Shown one piece after another: positions 16,106 to 24,651 of a stretch of DNA of 47,492 bases. The position numbers were made by a program, and so were the translations under genes. A model generated the notes under the pieces. It was not told where the DNA came from, ran no database searches, and saw only the letters and a program-made list of their open reading frames with translations. Where the stretch lies: NCBI GenBank assembly GCA_964520525.1, contig CAZFNR010000012.1, forward strand, positions 1 to 47,492. The letters are read 5' to 3'. This DNA is from JAJPXC01 sp964520525. GTDB lineage: Bacteria > Bacteroidota > Bacteroidia > Bacteroidales > Muribaculaceae. Positions within the stretch are counted from its first letter, which is position 1, and the number at the start of each line of letters is the position of its first letter.

Positions 16106-16930
16106 GTGAATTTAGAAGAAGAAATTAGAGACGATTACCTTATTACCGCTGAGATGAAACGTGTGTGGGCCGTAGAGTTCAACCTGTTGCAACAACTTTT
16201 GAAAGTCTGCCGCAAGTATAATCTTAGAATCTGGATAGATGCCGGTACCCTTATAGGGGCAGTGAGACATGGCGGATTTATCCCATGGGATGACGATATT
16301 GACACAGTAATGCCTCGCGAAGATTATGAAAAACTTTGCGATGTGGCCTCATCGGAATTTAAAGACCCCTATTTCCTGCAAAATATATATAGTGACCGTT
16401 GGTACTGGACTCGTCATGGCCAACTTAGGGACAAGTCGACAAGAATGCTCCCCCTGAATGGCAAGCCGCATAAAAGCAATAATGGCATTTTCATAGATAT
16501 CTTTGTGCTTGATTCAATTCCGAACATGGCAAAGCAGGTTTATAAGATGATTCGCAAACTTAAGAATGAGAAACTTAGGCTTAAAATCGCAATTGCCGCT
16601 ATGAGTTTTTGTCCCCAATGGCTTTATGACAAATTGCAATGGGACAAGAAGCGATTCGCCCGCTACGAACAGATTTTTCAAGAGTTCAAGTTGCCGGAAA
16701 ATCGTTTTCTTGGAAAATTAAGTCTTCATGAGCGCGAATATCTGTTTGACGCCGAGGCTTATAGTGGGACTGTGGAATTGCCATTTGAGGGCGTGATGGT
16801 TCCTGCCCCTGTCGGCTGGGATCATGTGCTGACCGTCAACTATGGTGATTACATGACACCTAAGCAGTTGCCGACAGGTCATGGAAAATTCATATATGAC
16901 ACATCACAGGCTGAATGTCTGAAACCATAA
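16106..16930 (+). CDS. LicD family nucleotidyl/phosphotransferase
   Basis: About 274 residues from GTG 16106. The LicD signature is clear: IWIDAGTLIGAVRHGGFIPWDDDIDTVMPREDYEKL near residues 41-77, including the Gly-Thr-Leu and Asp-Asp-Asp-Ile-Asp residues that mark this nucleotidyltransferase-fold family. Members transfer phosphocholine or a related group to surface glycans; the donor and acceptor here are unknown. Start choice: a TTG at 16085 gives 281 residues but lies inside a perfect -7 element, and ATG 16154 would remove the conserved EIRDDYLITAEMKRVWAV segment, so GTG 16106 is preferred. No other glycan-synthesis genes adjoin it. It converges with uvrA, leaving only 17 bases between stops. 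Confidence 0.85.
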   Translation: MNLEEEIRDDYLITAEMKRVWAVEFNLLQQLLKVCRKYNLRIWIDAGTLIGAVRHGGFIPWDDDIDTVMPREDYEKLCDVASSEFKDPYFLQNIYSDRWYWTRHGQLRDKSTRMLPLNGKPHKSNNGIFIDIFVLDSIPNMAKQVYKMIRKLKNEKLRLKIAIAAMSFCPQWLYDKLQWDKKRFARYEQIFQEFKLPENRFLGKLSLHEREYLFDAEAYSGTVELPFEGVMVPAPVGWDHVLTVNYGDYMTPKQLPTGHGKFIYDTSQAECLKP

Positions 16931-16947
16931 GTTAAAAAAAGCAGTTT

Positions 16948-19800
16948 TTAGGCCGACAATTCTTCTCTGAGATAAGTAGCCGTCGGTGAATCACCGACAG
17001 CTATTTGTTCGGGCGTACCGGTTGCTATGATTTGACCTCCGTTTTTTCCTCCGCACGGGCCCATGTCAATTATCCAATCGGCTGATTTAAGCACATCGAG
17101 GTTGTGTTCGATGACAACGACCGTATTGCCTTTATCAACAAGACGGTTCAACACGCCGAGCAGCACTTTGATATCTTCAAAATGTAAACCGGTAGTAGGT
17201 TCGTCGAGGATAAACATGGTCTTGCCGGTGTCGCGTTTAGCTAACTCCGTGGCCAACTTCACTCGTTGGTTTTCTCCCCCGGAGAGTGTGCTTGACGGTT
17301 GCCCGAGTTTAATATATCCCAGCCCGATTTCCTGAAGCACCTTAATTTTATTGAGAATCTTTGGTTGGCCTGCAAAAAAATCAACTGCTTGATTTATGGT
17401 CATGTCGAGAACATCGGCAATGGATTTCCCCCTAAATCTCACTTCAAGAGTCTCGCGATTGTAGCGTTTGCCTCCGCACACTTCACAAGGGACTAAGACA
17501 TCGGGCAAAAAATTCATCTCTATCGTCTTGTATCCGTTACCGTTGCAAGCCTCGCATCGTCCGCCTGAAATGTTAAAGGAAAAACGCCCTGCTCTATACC
17601 CTCTGATCTTGGCTTCAGGCAGGTCAACGAAAAGAGACCTGATATCAGAAAAAACGCCTGTGTAGGTTGCAGGATTGGATCTAGGCGATTTGCCAAGCGG
17701 TGATTGATCAACGGTGATGACTTTATCTATATTTTCCAATCCTGATATTATTCTGTAAGGCAACGGTTCCTGATTGGAACGATAGAAATGTTGGCTTAAT
17801 ATCGGCTGCAGTGTGGCGTTGATGAGCGTTGATTTGCCGCTTCCCGACACACCTGCCACGCAGATAAACCGACCTAATGGTAATCGTGCGTCGACATTTT
17901 TCAGATTGTTTCCGCAGCACCCCGTAAGTTCAAGATATTTGCCTGATCCGGAACGACGTGCTTTTGGCGTTTCTATCTTTTGACTGCCATTGAGATACCG
18001 GGCTGTAAGCGAGTCAGTCTTAAGCATATCCATAGGGGTGCCTTCAAACACCACTTCCCCGCCTTTTCGCCCGGCTTTTGGGCCTATATCAACGATATAG
18101 TCGGCTTGAAGCATCATATCTTTGTCATGCTCAACTACTATTATTGAATTGGACGAGTCGCGCAATCGTTTGAGTGAATTTATTAATCGGAGGTTATCGC
18201 GCTGATGCAAACCTATACTCGGTTCATCAAGTATGTAGAGTACGTTGACAAGTTGCGAGCCGAGCTGGGTCGCTAATCTGATTCTCTGGCTTTCGCCGCC
18301 TGACAAAGTGGACGAATTGCGATTGAGCGATAGATATTCAAGCCCGACATCAATCAAAAAACTTAACCGTGAGTTGATTTCCTTTAGAATCTCCGTTGCG
18401 ATAATCGTCTGCTGGGGATTAAAAAGAGTTATTGCACGTTTAGTCCATTCATACAAGTCTGCTATGTCGAGTCTCGATAAATCGGCAATGTTTTTGTCCC
18501 CGATAAAATAATGCAAAGCCTCTCTATTCAAACGATCACCATTGCATTCAGGACAAACACAGCGGGAATAGAACTGTCCGCTCCATTTGTTGGCCGCCGC
18601 GCCTGCGTCATCGCTTTGTTGAAGTTCGATGTATTTCACTAATCCTTCATAAGTAGTAAAATAATTCGAGAACCTTAGGGTTTCTGCTTTCGGGAGTATC
18701 TGTTCGGTTGTACCGTTAAGTATATCATCTACCGCTTCATCGCTCAAATCCTTAATCGGTGTTTTAAGTGTGTAGCCGTATTTTTCACAAATGGCTGCTA
18801 TTTGCCAGAAAATCATCGTATTTTTTTGTTTACCGAGAGCGACTATTCCTCCATCGGCTATTGATAACGAATCGTCGGGGATGATTTTCGAGCGGTCAAT
18901 GATATTTACAAATCCAAGCCCCTTGCAATTAGGGCAGGCACCTTGTGGTGAATTAAACGAAAAGTTGTGAGGAGCCGGCTCTCGGTATGATAGGCCTGTT
19001 TCAGGGTCCATCAACAATTGGCTGTAATGACCAATCTCTCCATTTTCGACATCATAAATGGAAAGCTGTTTGCCTCCTTGTTTCAATGCGTTTGACACGG
19101 TGTCGTGCAGTCGTTCAGCATCTTTTTCCGATACTCTAAGTTTGTCAACCACAAGTTCAATTGTGTGGTTCTTGTATCGGTCAAGTTTCATCGATGGGAT
19201 GATTTCACAAAGTTCCCCATCCACTCTGACATTTAGATACCCTTTTTTTCTGAGTTGCTCAAACAGCTCCTTATAATGTCCTTTACGATTTTTGACCAAG
19301 GGAGCGAGCACATAGATTTTACGACCATCGTACTTTTCTAAAATGAGATTTACAATCTTTTCCTCAGTGTATTTTATCATCGGATTCCCGGTGATGTAGC
19401 TGCGTGCCTCACCAACACGGGCATATAGCAGACGCAGAAAATCGTAAATCTCTGTGGTGGTTCCTATGGTGCTTCTGGGGTTACGATTCACCGTCTTTTG
19501 CTCAATGGCTATAACCGGGCTGAGTCCGCTTATGTTATCCACGTCAGGGCGTTCCAGCGCGCCAAGCATATTCCGGGCATATGATGAAAAAGTCTCAATA
19601 TATCGCCGTTGTCCTTCGGCGAAGATTGTATCAAATGCCAACGATGATTTGCCACTTCCGCTTAATCCGGTAATGACGGTCAGTCGGTTGTGAGGAATCG
19701 TGACATTGATATTTTTCAGATTGTGAACACGGGCGCCTGTTATGGTCAGTGTTTCAAGCGGACGAATGGAATCATCGGCCATTGCTATTGTATCATCCAT
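16948..19800 (-). CDS. uvrA: excinuclease ABC subunit UvrA
   Basis: 950 residues, full length. It has two ABC-type ATPase halves: the first Walker A is GLSGSGKS at 45-52, the second GVSGSGKS near 648-655, each with an ABC signature (LSGGESQRIRLA and LSGGENQRVKLA) and Walker B (YILDEPSIGLH and FILDEPTTGLH). Zinc fingers are visible as CPNC, CVCPEC and CEACNGNG with CEVCGG. UvrA dimers scan DNA for bulky lesions and load UvrB for nucleotide excision repair. It is the last gene of a minus-strand run: the lytic transglycosylase stop is only 7 bases before the uvrA start. A second in-frame ATG (residue 7) is also possible. Confidence 0.97.
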   Translation of the reverse strand: MDDTIAMADDSIRPLETLTITGARVHNLKNINVTIPHNRLTVITGLSGSGKSSLAFDTIFAEGQRRYIETFSSYARNMLGALERPDVDNISGLSPVIAIEQKTVNRNPRSTIGTTTEIYDFLRLLYARVGEARSYITGNPMIKYTEEKIVNLILEKYDGRKIYVLAPLVKNRKGHYKELFEQLRKKGYLNVRVDGELCEIIPSMKLDRYKNHTIELVVDKLRVSEKDAERLHDTVSNALKQGGKQLSIYDVENGEIGHYSQLLMDPETGLSYREPAPHNFSFNSPQGACPNCKGLGFVNIIDRSKIIPDDSLSIADGGIVALGKQKNTMIFWQIAAICEKYGYTLKTPIKDLSDEAVDDILNGTTEQILPKAETLRFSNYFTTYEGLVKYIELQQSDDAGAAANKWSGQFYSRCVCPECNGDRLNREALHYFIGDKNIADLSRLDIADLYEWTKRAITLFNPQQTIIATEILKEINSRLSFLIDVGLEYLSLNRNSSTLSGGESQRIRLATQLGSQLVNVLYILDEPSIGLHQRDNLRLINSLKRLRDSSNSIIVVEHDKDMMLQADYIVDIGPKAGRKGGEVVFEGTPMDMLKTDSLTARYLNGSQKIETPKARRSGSGKYLELTGCCGNNLKNVDARLPLGRFICVAGVSGSGKSTLINATLQPILSQHFYRSNQEPLPYRIISGLENIDKVITVDQSPLGKSPRSNPATYTGVFSDIRSLFVDLPEAKIRGYRAGRFSFNISGGRCEACNGNGYKTIEMNFLPDVLVPCEVCGGKRYNRETLEVRFRGKSIADVLDMTINQAVDFFAGQPKILNKIKVLQEIGLGYIKLGQPSSTLSGGENQRVKLATELAKRDTGKTMFILDEPTTGLHFEDIKVLLGVLNRLVDKGNTVVVIEHNLDVLKSADWIIDMGPCGGKNGGQIIATGTPEQIAVGDSPTATYLREELSA

Positions 19801-19807
19801 GATTTGT

Positions 19808-20779
19808 TTACTGGACTACCCAATTTTTATTGTAAATTGTTTTCTTTTGTTTTGAGCGGTAAAGCGAATCAGATTTCGGGATTTTTACCTGATAGGTCTT
19901 ACCCGATTTGTTGGGGAGCGATTTAGCCATTATCCATGGATTCATTTCCTTGAGCTGATAGTAAGTAATACCTCTGATTTTTGCCCATGTCGGCCAGTCT
20001 TCGATAGGTTCGTTCACTTCCTCGACACTGCATTCTATAGGTTGGTAGAGCTGATGGCGGTCAAGATTGAACCCATAAGCCGCCGGATGCTCCATTATTA
20101 ACTTAGCCGCGAGAATACGGAACATATAACGAGAAGTCTCATCAACAAGGTAGAGGTCAAACGCCGATGACGTCAATTGTTTTGAAAGTTCTGATGATAT
20201 ACGGCTCATACCACCGTTGTAAGATGCGGCGACCGACTCCCAGTTGCCATATTTTTGATAAGCAGTCTTGAGATAGAGACAAGCAGCTTCTGTAGCTTTC
20301 TCTGTATTATATCGTTCATCGACCCATTCGTTCACCTCCAATCCGTATTGCTTGGCGGTTCCCGGCATAAATTGCCATAATCCGGCGGCTTTGGCACCTG
20401 AGTAGGCTCTGGGGTTGAGCGTGCTTTCTATGCAGGCGAGATAAATCAGATCCAAGGGAATGCCATTCCGTTTCAAGATTGGAGCGAGTTCAGGGAAATA
20501 TCTGTTGGCGCGCTTGAGCATTAACAAAGTATTTCCGTGAGTGTATGTCATGCTTGTCAGCTCACGGTCGAGGCGCTCAAACATATCAATGCGATCTAAA
20601 TTCACTTTCTGCCCGGCAAATTCCATACTAAGCGGGATTTCGGGATTCTCGACAACAGAGAATATTGAGTTACTCCCTCTGGGTGGAACGTTGGATGATG
20701 CTTGTATGATATTACAGCCACAGGCAAGGACCAGCATGACGACTGCAATATATTTCGGCGATTGAAACAGTTGAATCAT
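19808..20779 (-). CDS. lipoprotein lytic transglycosylase (SLT domain)
   Basis: 323 residues. The N-terminus is hydrophobic and ends VLACGC, a plausible lipobox with lipidated Cys20. The SLT (goose-lysozyme-like) domain starts near residue 100; the catalytic Glu is in CIESTLNPRAYSGAKAAGLWQF near residue 117, followed by MPGTAKQYGLEV and SYNGGMSRI, as in MltD and Slt. The C-terminal part (ITYYQLKEMNPW to KTYQVKIPKSD) resembles a single degenerate LysM-like unit. It would cleave peptidoglycan glycan strands at the outer membrane. It sits between a T9SS cargo gene and uvrA with gaps of 21 and 7 bases, indicating one operon. Confidence 0.88.
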   Translation of the reverse strand: MIQLFQSPKYIAVVMLVLACGCNIIQASSNVPPRGSNSIFSVVENPEIPLSMEFAGQKVNLDRIDMFERLDRELTSMTYTHGNTLLMLKRANRYFPELAPILKRNGIPLDLIYLACIESTLNPRAYSGAKAAGLWQFMPGTAKQYGLEVNEWVDERYNTEKATEAACLYLKTAYQKYGNWESVAASYNGGMSRISSELSKQLTSSAFDLYLVDETSRYMFRILAAKLIMEHPAAYGFNLDRHQLYQPIECSVEEVNEPIEDWPTWAKIRGITYYQLKEMNPWIMAKSLPNKSGKTYQVKIPKSDSLYRSKQKKTIYNKNWVVQ

Positions 20780-20800
20780 GATTAGAATAATATATTGGCT

Positions 20801-22147
20801 TTAATCAGTGGGATTTGAATCTTCTTCTGACGATGAAAAATTACCCTTAGCCTTAATAACGTTAATATCCCCTCCAAGTTCGTAGCGCTTACCGTCAGAG
20901 CCGGTGGCTTTTATTACATAATAATACACCCCAGAAGGGACGATTTTGCCTTTATATTTGCCATCCCAACCTTGCGACGGGTCGCTAAACGATGCTAATT
21001 TCACGCCCCATCTATTGAATATATGACATTCAAAATCTATGATCGACTTATAGCTGACTTTCCACTCATCGTTCACTCCTTCCGAAGCACCCGGAGAGAA
21101 TGCATTCGGACATTCAAGCCTCGATGCGCCAATAAACACCTCATACGTTTCCCCGATATACTCACAATTACCGGCTGCGTTGTTGGCTATGAAACGGACA
21201 TAAGTAGTGCCCTCTTCGGTGAATGTGTAGGTGATTTCGTTTTCGTTGTAGCGAGTTGTTATATCGTTAAACTCCGGGTCATATGAGAATTGCCATTCTT
21301 TGAATATCGCGGCATCGGTTGTAATCGCCGAGAAAGCGATCTCAGCAGGAGCCGAGCCACCCATCTGTGATCCCTCCTCTTTTTTTTCATTGTCATTATC
21401 GCGTTCGGCCTGCGATGCGCGGGTTTCGGCCGAGACTGCTATAGTATTGTAATTTTGGCTGACTGCTTCTTGCGGCATTCCCCATTGTTTCAAGAATCTG
21501 TCGCCCGAGAGGATAAAATCTGTGTCGCATAGCGGCGCTTGGGTATGTATTGTCGCAGGTAGATATGATAATGATTTTATTTCTGTGTTTTGAACATAGC
21601 CGCCGTTATCAGAGCTGTATTTGAGCGAGGTGTATGTGAGTTGAATCTCCCTGTCAAGTTCTTTCGGCACACCAGTGATGGAATAATAAATGATTTTATC
21701 GCCTGACCCCGATGGGATGAGGGCGGTCATGTCACATTCTTGCTCTGTCGGAATGTCAAGCCCCACTATGTTGAATTGATGGCGGGAGTAATCTACAACC
21801 CAAAAATAAGTTCTTGTCGCTCCTTCCTCTATGATATAACCCATATCGCCTGTACCGGTCAACGGATAGTTATAATTGCGCCCCACTTTGCTCACGCTAC
21901 CCACTTCCTCTGCATAACCACCGCCAAGGTTACTATACCTGTACCATGTTACCTTTGCGTCTGACGTGGCTGTATATTGGGCTGTCACACCGTTCAAATC
22001 ATAGATGACATACACGGAGTTCAATCCTGTTGATGACTCGGGTGAGATGGTGATAACATCGCGGGAAACGCCGTTGAAACTAATCGCCGCGGTCAACGAC
22101 GTGTATGATGCTAAAGCTATGGCAATGACAAATAAGGCCTTTTTCAT
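20801..22147 (-). CDS. secreted protein with gliding-motility/T9SS type-B C-terminal domain
   Basis: 448 residues with a signal peptide (MKKALFVIAIALASYTSLTA). The middle part has no domain I can name and includes a low-complexity stretch, AERDNDNEKKEEGSQ, near residues 240-260. The C-terminal 90 residues are a typical CHU_C / T9SS type-B sorting domain: CPNAFSPGASEGVNDEWKV, then ECHIFNRWGVKLASF, GWDGKYKGKIVPSGVYYYVI and YELGGDINVIKAKG. Type-B domains direct proteins through the type IX secretion machine to the cell surface. Unusually, a Ser/Glu/Asp-rich tail of about 14 residues follows the last predicted strand. It heads the operon with the transglycosylase and uvrA and has a -7 element 37 bases upstream. 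Confidence 0.85.
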   Translation of the reverse strand: MKKALFVIAIALASYTSLTAAISFNGVSRDVITISPESSTGLNSVYVIYDLNGVTAQYTATSDAKVTWYRYSNLGGGYAEEVGSVSKVGRNYNYPLTGTGDMGYIIEEGATRTYFWVVDYSRHQFNIVGLDIPTEQECDMTALIPSGSGDKIIYYSITGVPKELDREIQLTYTSLKYSSDNGGYVQNTEIKSLSYLPATIHTQAPLCDTDFILSGDRFLKQWGMPQEAVSQNYNTIAVSAETRASQAERDNDNEKKEEGSQMGGSAPAEIAFSAITTDAAIFKEWQFSYDPEFNDITTRYNENEITYTFTEEGTTYVRFIANNAAGNCEYIGETYEVFIGASRLECPNAFSPGASEGVNDEWKVSYKSIIDFECHIFNRWGVKLASFSDPSQGWDGKYKGKIVPSGVYYYVIKATGSDGKRYELGGDINVIKAKGNFSSSEEDSNPTD

Positions 22148-22183
22148 ATATGATATGGCTATAAAAATCCTGATTTTGAATTA

Positions 22184-22191
22184 CAAAGATA
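22184..22191 (-). promoter_or_regulatory. -7 promoter element of the T9SS cargo/transglycosylase/uvrA operon
   Basis: The minus strand reads TATCTTTG, an exact TAnnTTTG, 37 bases before the ATG at 22147. No clear -33 box was found. The rest of the gap up to 22425 shows nothing recognisable. Confidence 0.45.
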
Positions 22192-22425
22192 ATCAAAAAT
22201 ATAGTTTTTTACACCCGATATATAATAAAAAACGTGACTATATTTGAGCGTGGAAGTGGTGTAATGCCTTAACCCCGCAAAGGAAGTTTACATATTATCC
22301 CCCTCTGTTATCCATTAGACATGGAACGTCAAGCCAATATGAGCGGAAATCAACGGGATAGGTGTCCCTCTTTCCCACTCGTTGGTAGCCCCGTGCCTAA
22401 ATTTATCAGATGGAAATAACCGATA

Positions 22426-23847
22426 TTACGGCAAATGTATTTTAAAATGCCGGCCTGACGTAATGATTATATAGACCCCGGCGGAAAGGCCCGAAAGATC
22501 GTGACTGAGCGCAGAGTCTGACGACATCACATATTTGCCGTCTACCGACACCACGTCCAATGTTGCAGGGTGTGTCAACGTCACGGTAGCGCCATTGATA
22601 GTAACAGCGGGATGGTCAAATTTCATCTCCGGCAAGTCTGTAGTCCCGGAATAGCGTGTATTCCCTATCGCATAAGCGCCAAGGCCACCACCCGAAGTAT
22701 AAACATACAAATCTATACGCAATTCATTACCTTCATGAGACATGGCATGAGACAACGTAACCGGCGACTTCCCGCGGCATGGGTCAAAGCCAAGTTTAGG
22801 AAATGTCCATAGCTTTTCTATATTATCGCCGTTGATTCCGTCCGAAGTGTCCTTCCAGTGAGCGACCACAAAATTTGAACCGCTCGTAACACTGTTACCG
22901 TAGGCTAAAAGCCGGTATTGCCCCCAGTTAAATATAGTCAAACCATTGGCTTTAGCTTCGGGCGATGATCCATCAGATGTTTCGAGACGACTGTTAACAT
23001 TTACGCCCAAATTCCTAACGCGGAAATACATCGGTTTGTTTACTCCATCATCTACTATAGATTTGCTGCCATCTATCATCGCCACGCGCGCATTACGGTC
23101 AAACGGAATATATGCGTCGATACGACCTTCTGATTCATCGTTAGGCAACAACAGTTTTGACGCTCTCGGATCGTCGGGCTCACCGCTAACCATTGGAATA
23201 CGCCAAAGTCTGATACCGTCATTAGTACTGCCCTCCATTGAGAATATCTCGGTCAGCGCAAGCTCATAATTCCCGGAAATCAACGAACCCGTCACTTGAG
23301 GATGGCCAAGGTGGATAGAAGTGATATTTACATACCGTTCGGGAACAATCAATCTAAGGTCATGACTTATCCGGCTTGTAACATTGCCGCTTTGCGGGTC
23401 AACTATATCAATATCGACCACAGGCACCGACTCGTCGGGGAGCTCAGACCACACATACAACGCACCGGCCCCGTCAGACCCCACATGGGTTATTGGCCCG
23501 GTGGGAGACTGGATTGACGACGGATAGGTTATCGTCAAATCCGTCAATTTCGAACCGTTGGCCCGGCTATATCGACGCAACGTCTTAACTGCTCTGTTAG
23601 ACGCGTCAGAGATGTATATCACATCACCGACTACAGTCATTGACTGAAATGAGTCGCCATCGTCTTGCTGCTCCAATCCGTCAGACACCAACCATAATGG
23701 AGAAAGATATAGAGTCTGCTCCTTTTCTCCAATGGTCACGGCATCATAATCAAGGTCCGACTCCGCAAGTAGCGGGTATGATGTGACCGATAAAAGAGCT
23801 ACAGATACAGCACAACGTAGATATTTTTCGTACAGGTATGTTTTCAT
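22426..23847 (-). CDS. secreted protein, propeller-like, with T9SS type-A-like C-terminus
   Basis: 473 residues. The N-terminus is a signal peptide (SVALLSVTSYPLLAES). The body has repeated beta-rich segments such as MTVVGDVIYISDASNRAV and HVGSDGAGALYVWSE, suggesting a beta-propeller, but I cannot assign a family or activity. The last roughly 70 residues (TINGATVTLTHPATLDVVSV then DLSGLSAGVYIIITSG and HFKIHLP) have the pattern of a T9SS type-A sorting domain, which ends in GxYx(V/I) and a basic strand. It is transcribed away from the metal efflux operon across a 301-base gap. The ligand or partner is unknown. Confidence 0.75.
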   Translation of the reverse strand: MKTYLYEKYLRCAVSVALLSVTSYPLLAESDLDYDAVTIGEKEQTLYLSPLWLVSDGLEQQDDGDSFQSMTVVGDVIYISDASNRAVKTLRRYSRANGSKLTDLTITYPSSIQSPTGPITHVGSDGAGALYVWSELPDESVPVVDIDIVDPQSGNVTSRISHDLRLIVPERYVNITSIHLGHPQVTGSLISGNYELALTEIFSMEGSTNDGIRLWRIPMVSGEPDDPRASKLLLPNDESEGRIDAYIPFDRNARVAMIDGSKSIVDDGVNKPMYFRVRNLGVNVNSRLETSDGSSPEAKANGLTIFNWGQYRLLAYGNSVTSGSNFVVAHWKDTSDGINGDNIEKLWTFPKLGFDPCRGKSPVTLSHAMSHEGNELRIDLYVYTSGGGLGAYAIGNTRYSGTTDLPEMKFDHPAVTINGATVTLTHPATLDVVSVDGKYVMSSDSALSHDLSGLSAGVYIIITSGRHFKIHLP

Positions 23848-23911
23848 TGTGATACTATGTGGATAACACGCAAATTATTAATAAATAGTAATTAAATTTA
23901 TACTTGTTCAA

Positions 23912-23919
23912 CAAATTTA
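23912..23919 (-). promoter_or_regulatory. -7 promoter element of the secreted propeller-like protein
   Basis: The minus strand reads TAAATTTG, an exact -7 match, about 65 bases before ATG 23847. The 301-base divergent gap 23848-24148 is strongly A/T-rich; besides this element and 24133-24140 I see no inverted repeat that would mark a metal-regulator operator. Confidence 0.4.
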
Positions 23920-24132
23920 ATAAATATCTCATTATCTATAACCCTATCACTTGACATGCGCATTATTATTAATACTAATTAACTACACGGATAAATAAAA
24001 GCGTCCAGCTTAACAGATATTAAGAGTGGCTTGACTGATTCGACTTAATATTAGCAAGTAGTAAGAATCTCATTATGGCAACCGCTAATGTGATTATGCT
24101 TTTGCAAATTACTAAGAAAAAAGATTTTTATG

Positions 24133-24140
24133 TACCTTTG
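24133..24140 (+). promoter_or_regulatory. -7 promoter element of the metal efflux operon
   Basis: TACCTTTG is an exact -7 match ending only 8 bases before the ATG at 24149. Transcription would start at about 24146, leaving almost no 5' leader. The nearest TTTG upstream (24101-24104) is 28 bases away, too far for the usual spacing, so activation by a regulator is possible. Confidence 0.5.
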
Positions 24141-24148
24141 CTACGGTT

Positions 24149-24580
24149 ATGAGACAACGCAACAACCATATCAAGAATCGTTTGTTTGCCCTACTGTCAA
24201 CAGTAGCGGCATTTTCAATCGTTTTGGGATCTATTGTCCAATACCATCATCACAACAGACATGGCGATATATTCCTGTCAGTGTCATTGTCGGCTGATAT
24301 AGGAATCGGCTGTCACCTCGGAATTGGAGAGTGCCACCATGACCACGATCCAGGGAATTGCCACGACAATGACTGCGCCATGCATCTTGACGATTTATCG
24401 CTTTCGCGCGACAACCAAAGTCATGATTTATATTCCGCCGCCATTAGAGTACCCTACACAAACATCGGAGCCGCAGCATTCCGACCATACACAATTGTAT
24501 GTATCTCTAAAGACTGCATAATACCATCGGCGCCATTAAAGACACCTATACAACTCAGGGCGCCACCGCAATTGGGATAA
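24149..24580 (+). CDS. small His/Cys-rich membrane-anchored protein, first gene of the metal efflux operon
   Basis: 143 residues. A hydrophobic segment at about 12-30 (LFALLSTVAAFSIVLGSIV) anchors or exports it. Directly after come HHHNRHGD (33-40) and a Cys/His/Asp-rich region with Cys55, Cys62, Cys71 and Cys76 and at least six His between 56 and 79 (GECHHDHDPGNCHDNDC). The C-terminal third has no recognisable motif. It resembles the small proteins of unknown function (DUF6769-like, from memory) often found before CzcBAC-type operons in Bacteroidales. The likely role is metal binding or sensing in the periplasm; this is inference. czcB-like follows after 71 bases. The ATG at 24149 is the only one before the hydrophobic segment. 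Confidence 0.75.
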   Translation: MRQRNNHIKNRLFALLSTVAAFSIVLGSIVQYHHHNRHGDIFLSVSLSADIGIGCHLGIGECHHDHDPGNCHDNDCAMHLDDLSLSRDNQSHDLYSAAIRVPYTNIGAAAFRPYTIVCISKDCIIPSAPLKTPIQLRAPPQLG

Positions 24581-24651
24581 TTGACACACCGCCGCACATA
24601 TAGCGGCAGTCATTTACCACATAATTACCTAACTTTAAAACAGATTAACTC

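Noticed and set aside
24591..24607. Small stem GCCGC/GCGGC between the His/Cys-rich gene and the CzcB-like gene
   Set aside because: Only 5 bp with a 7-base loop and no T-run; too weak to call.
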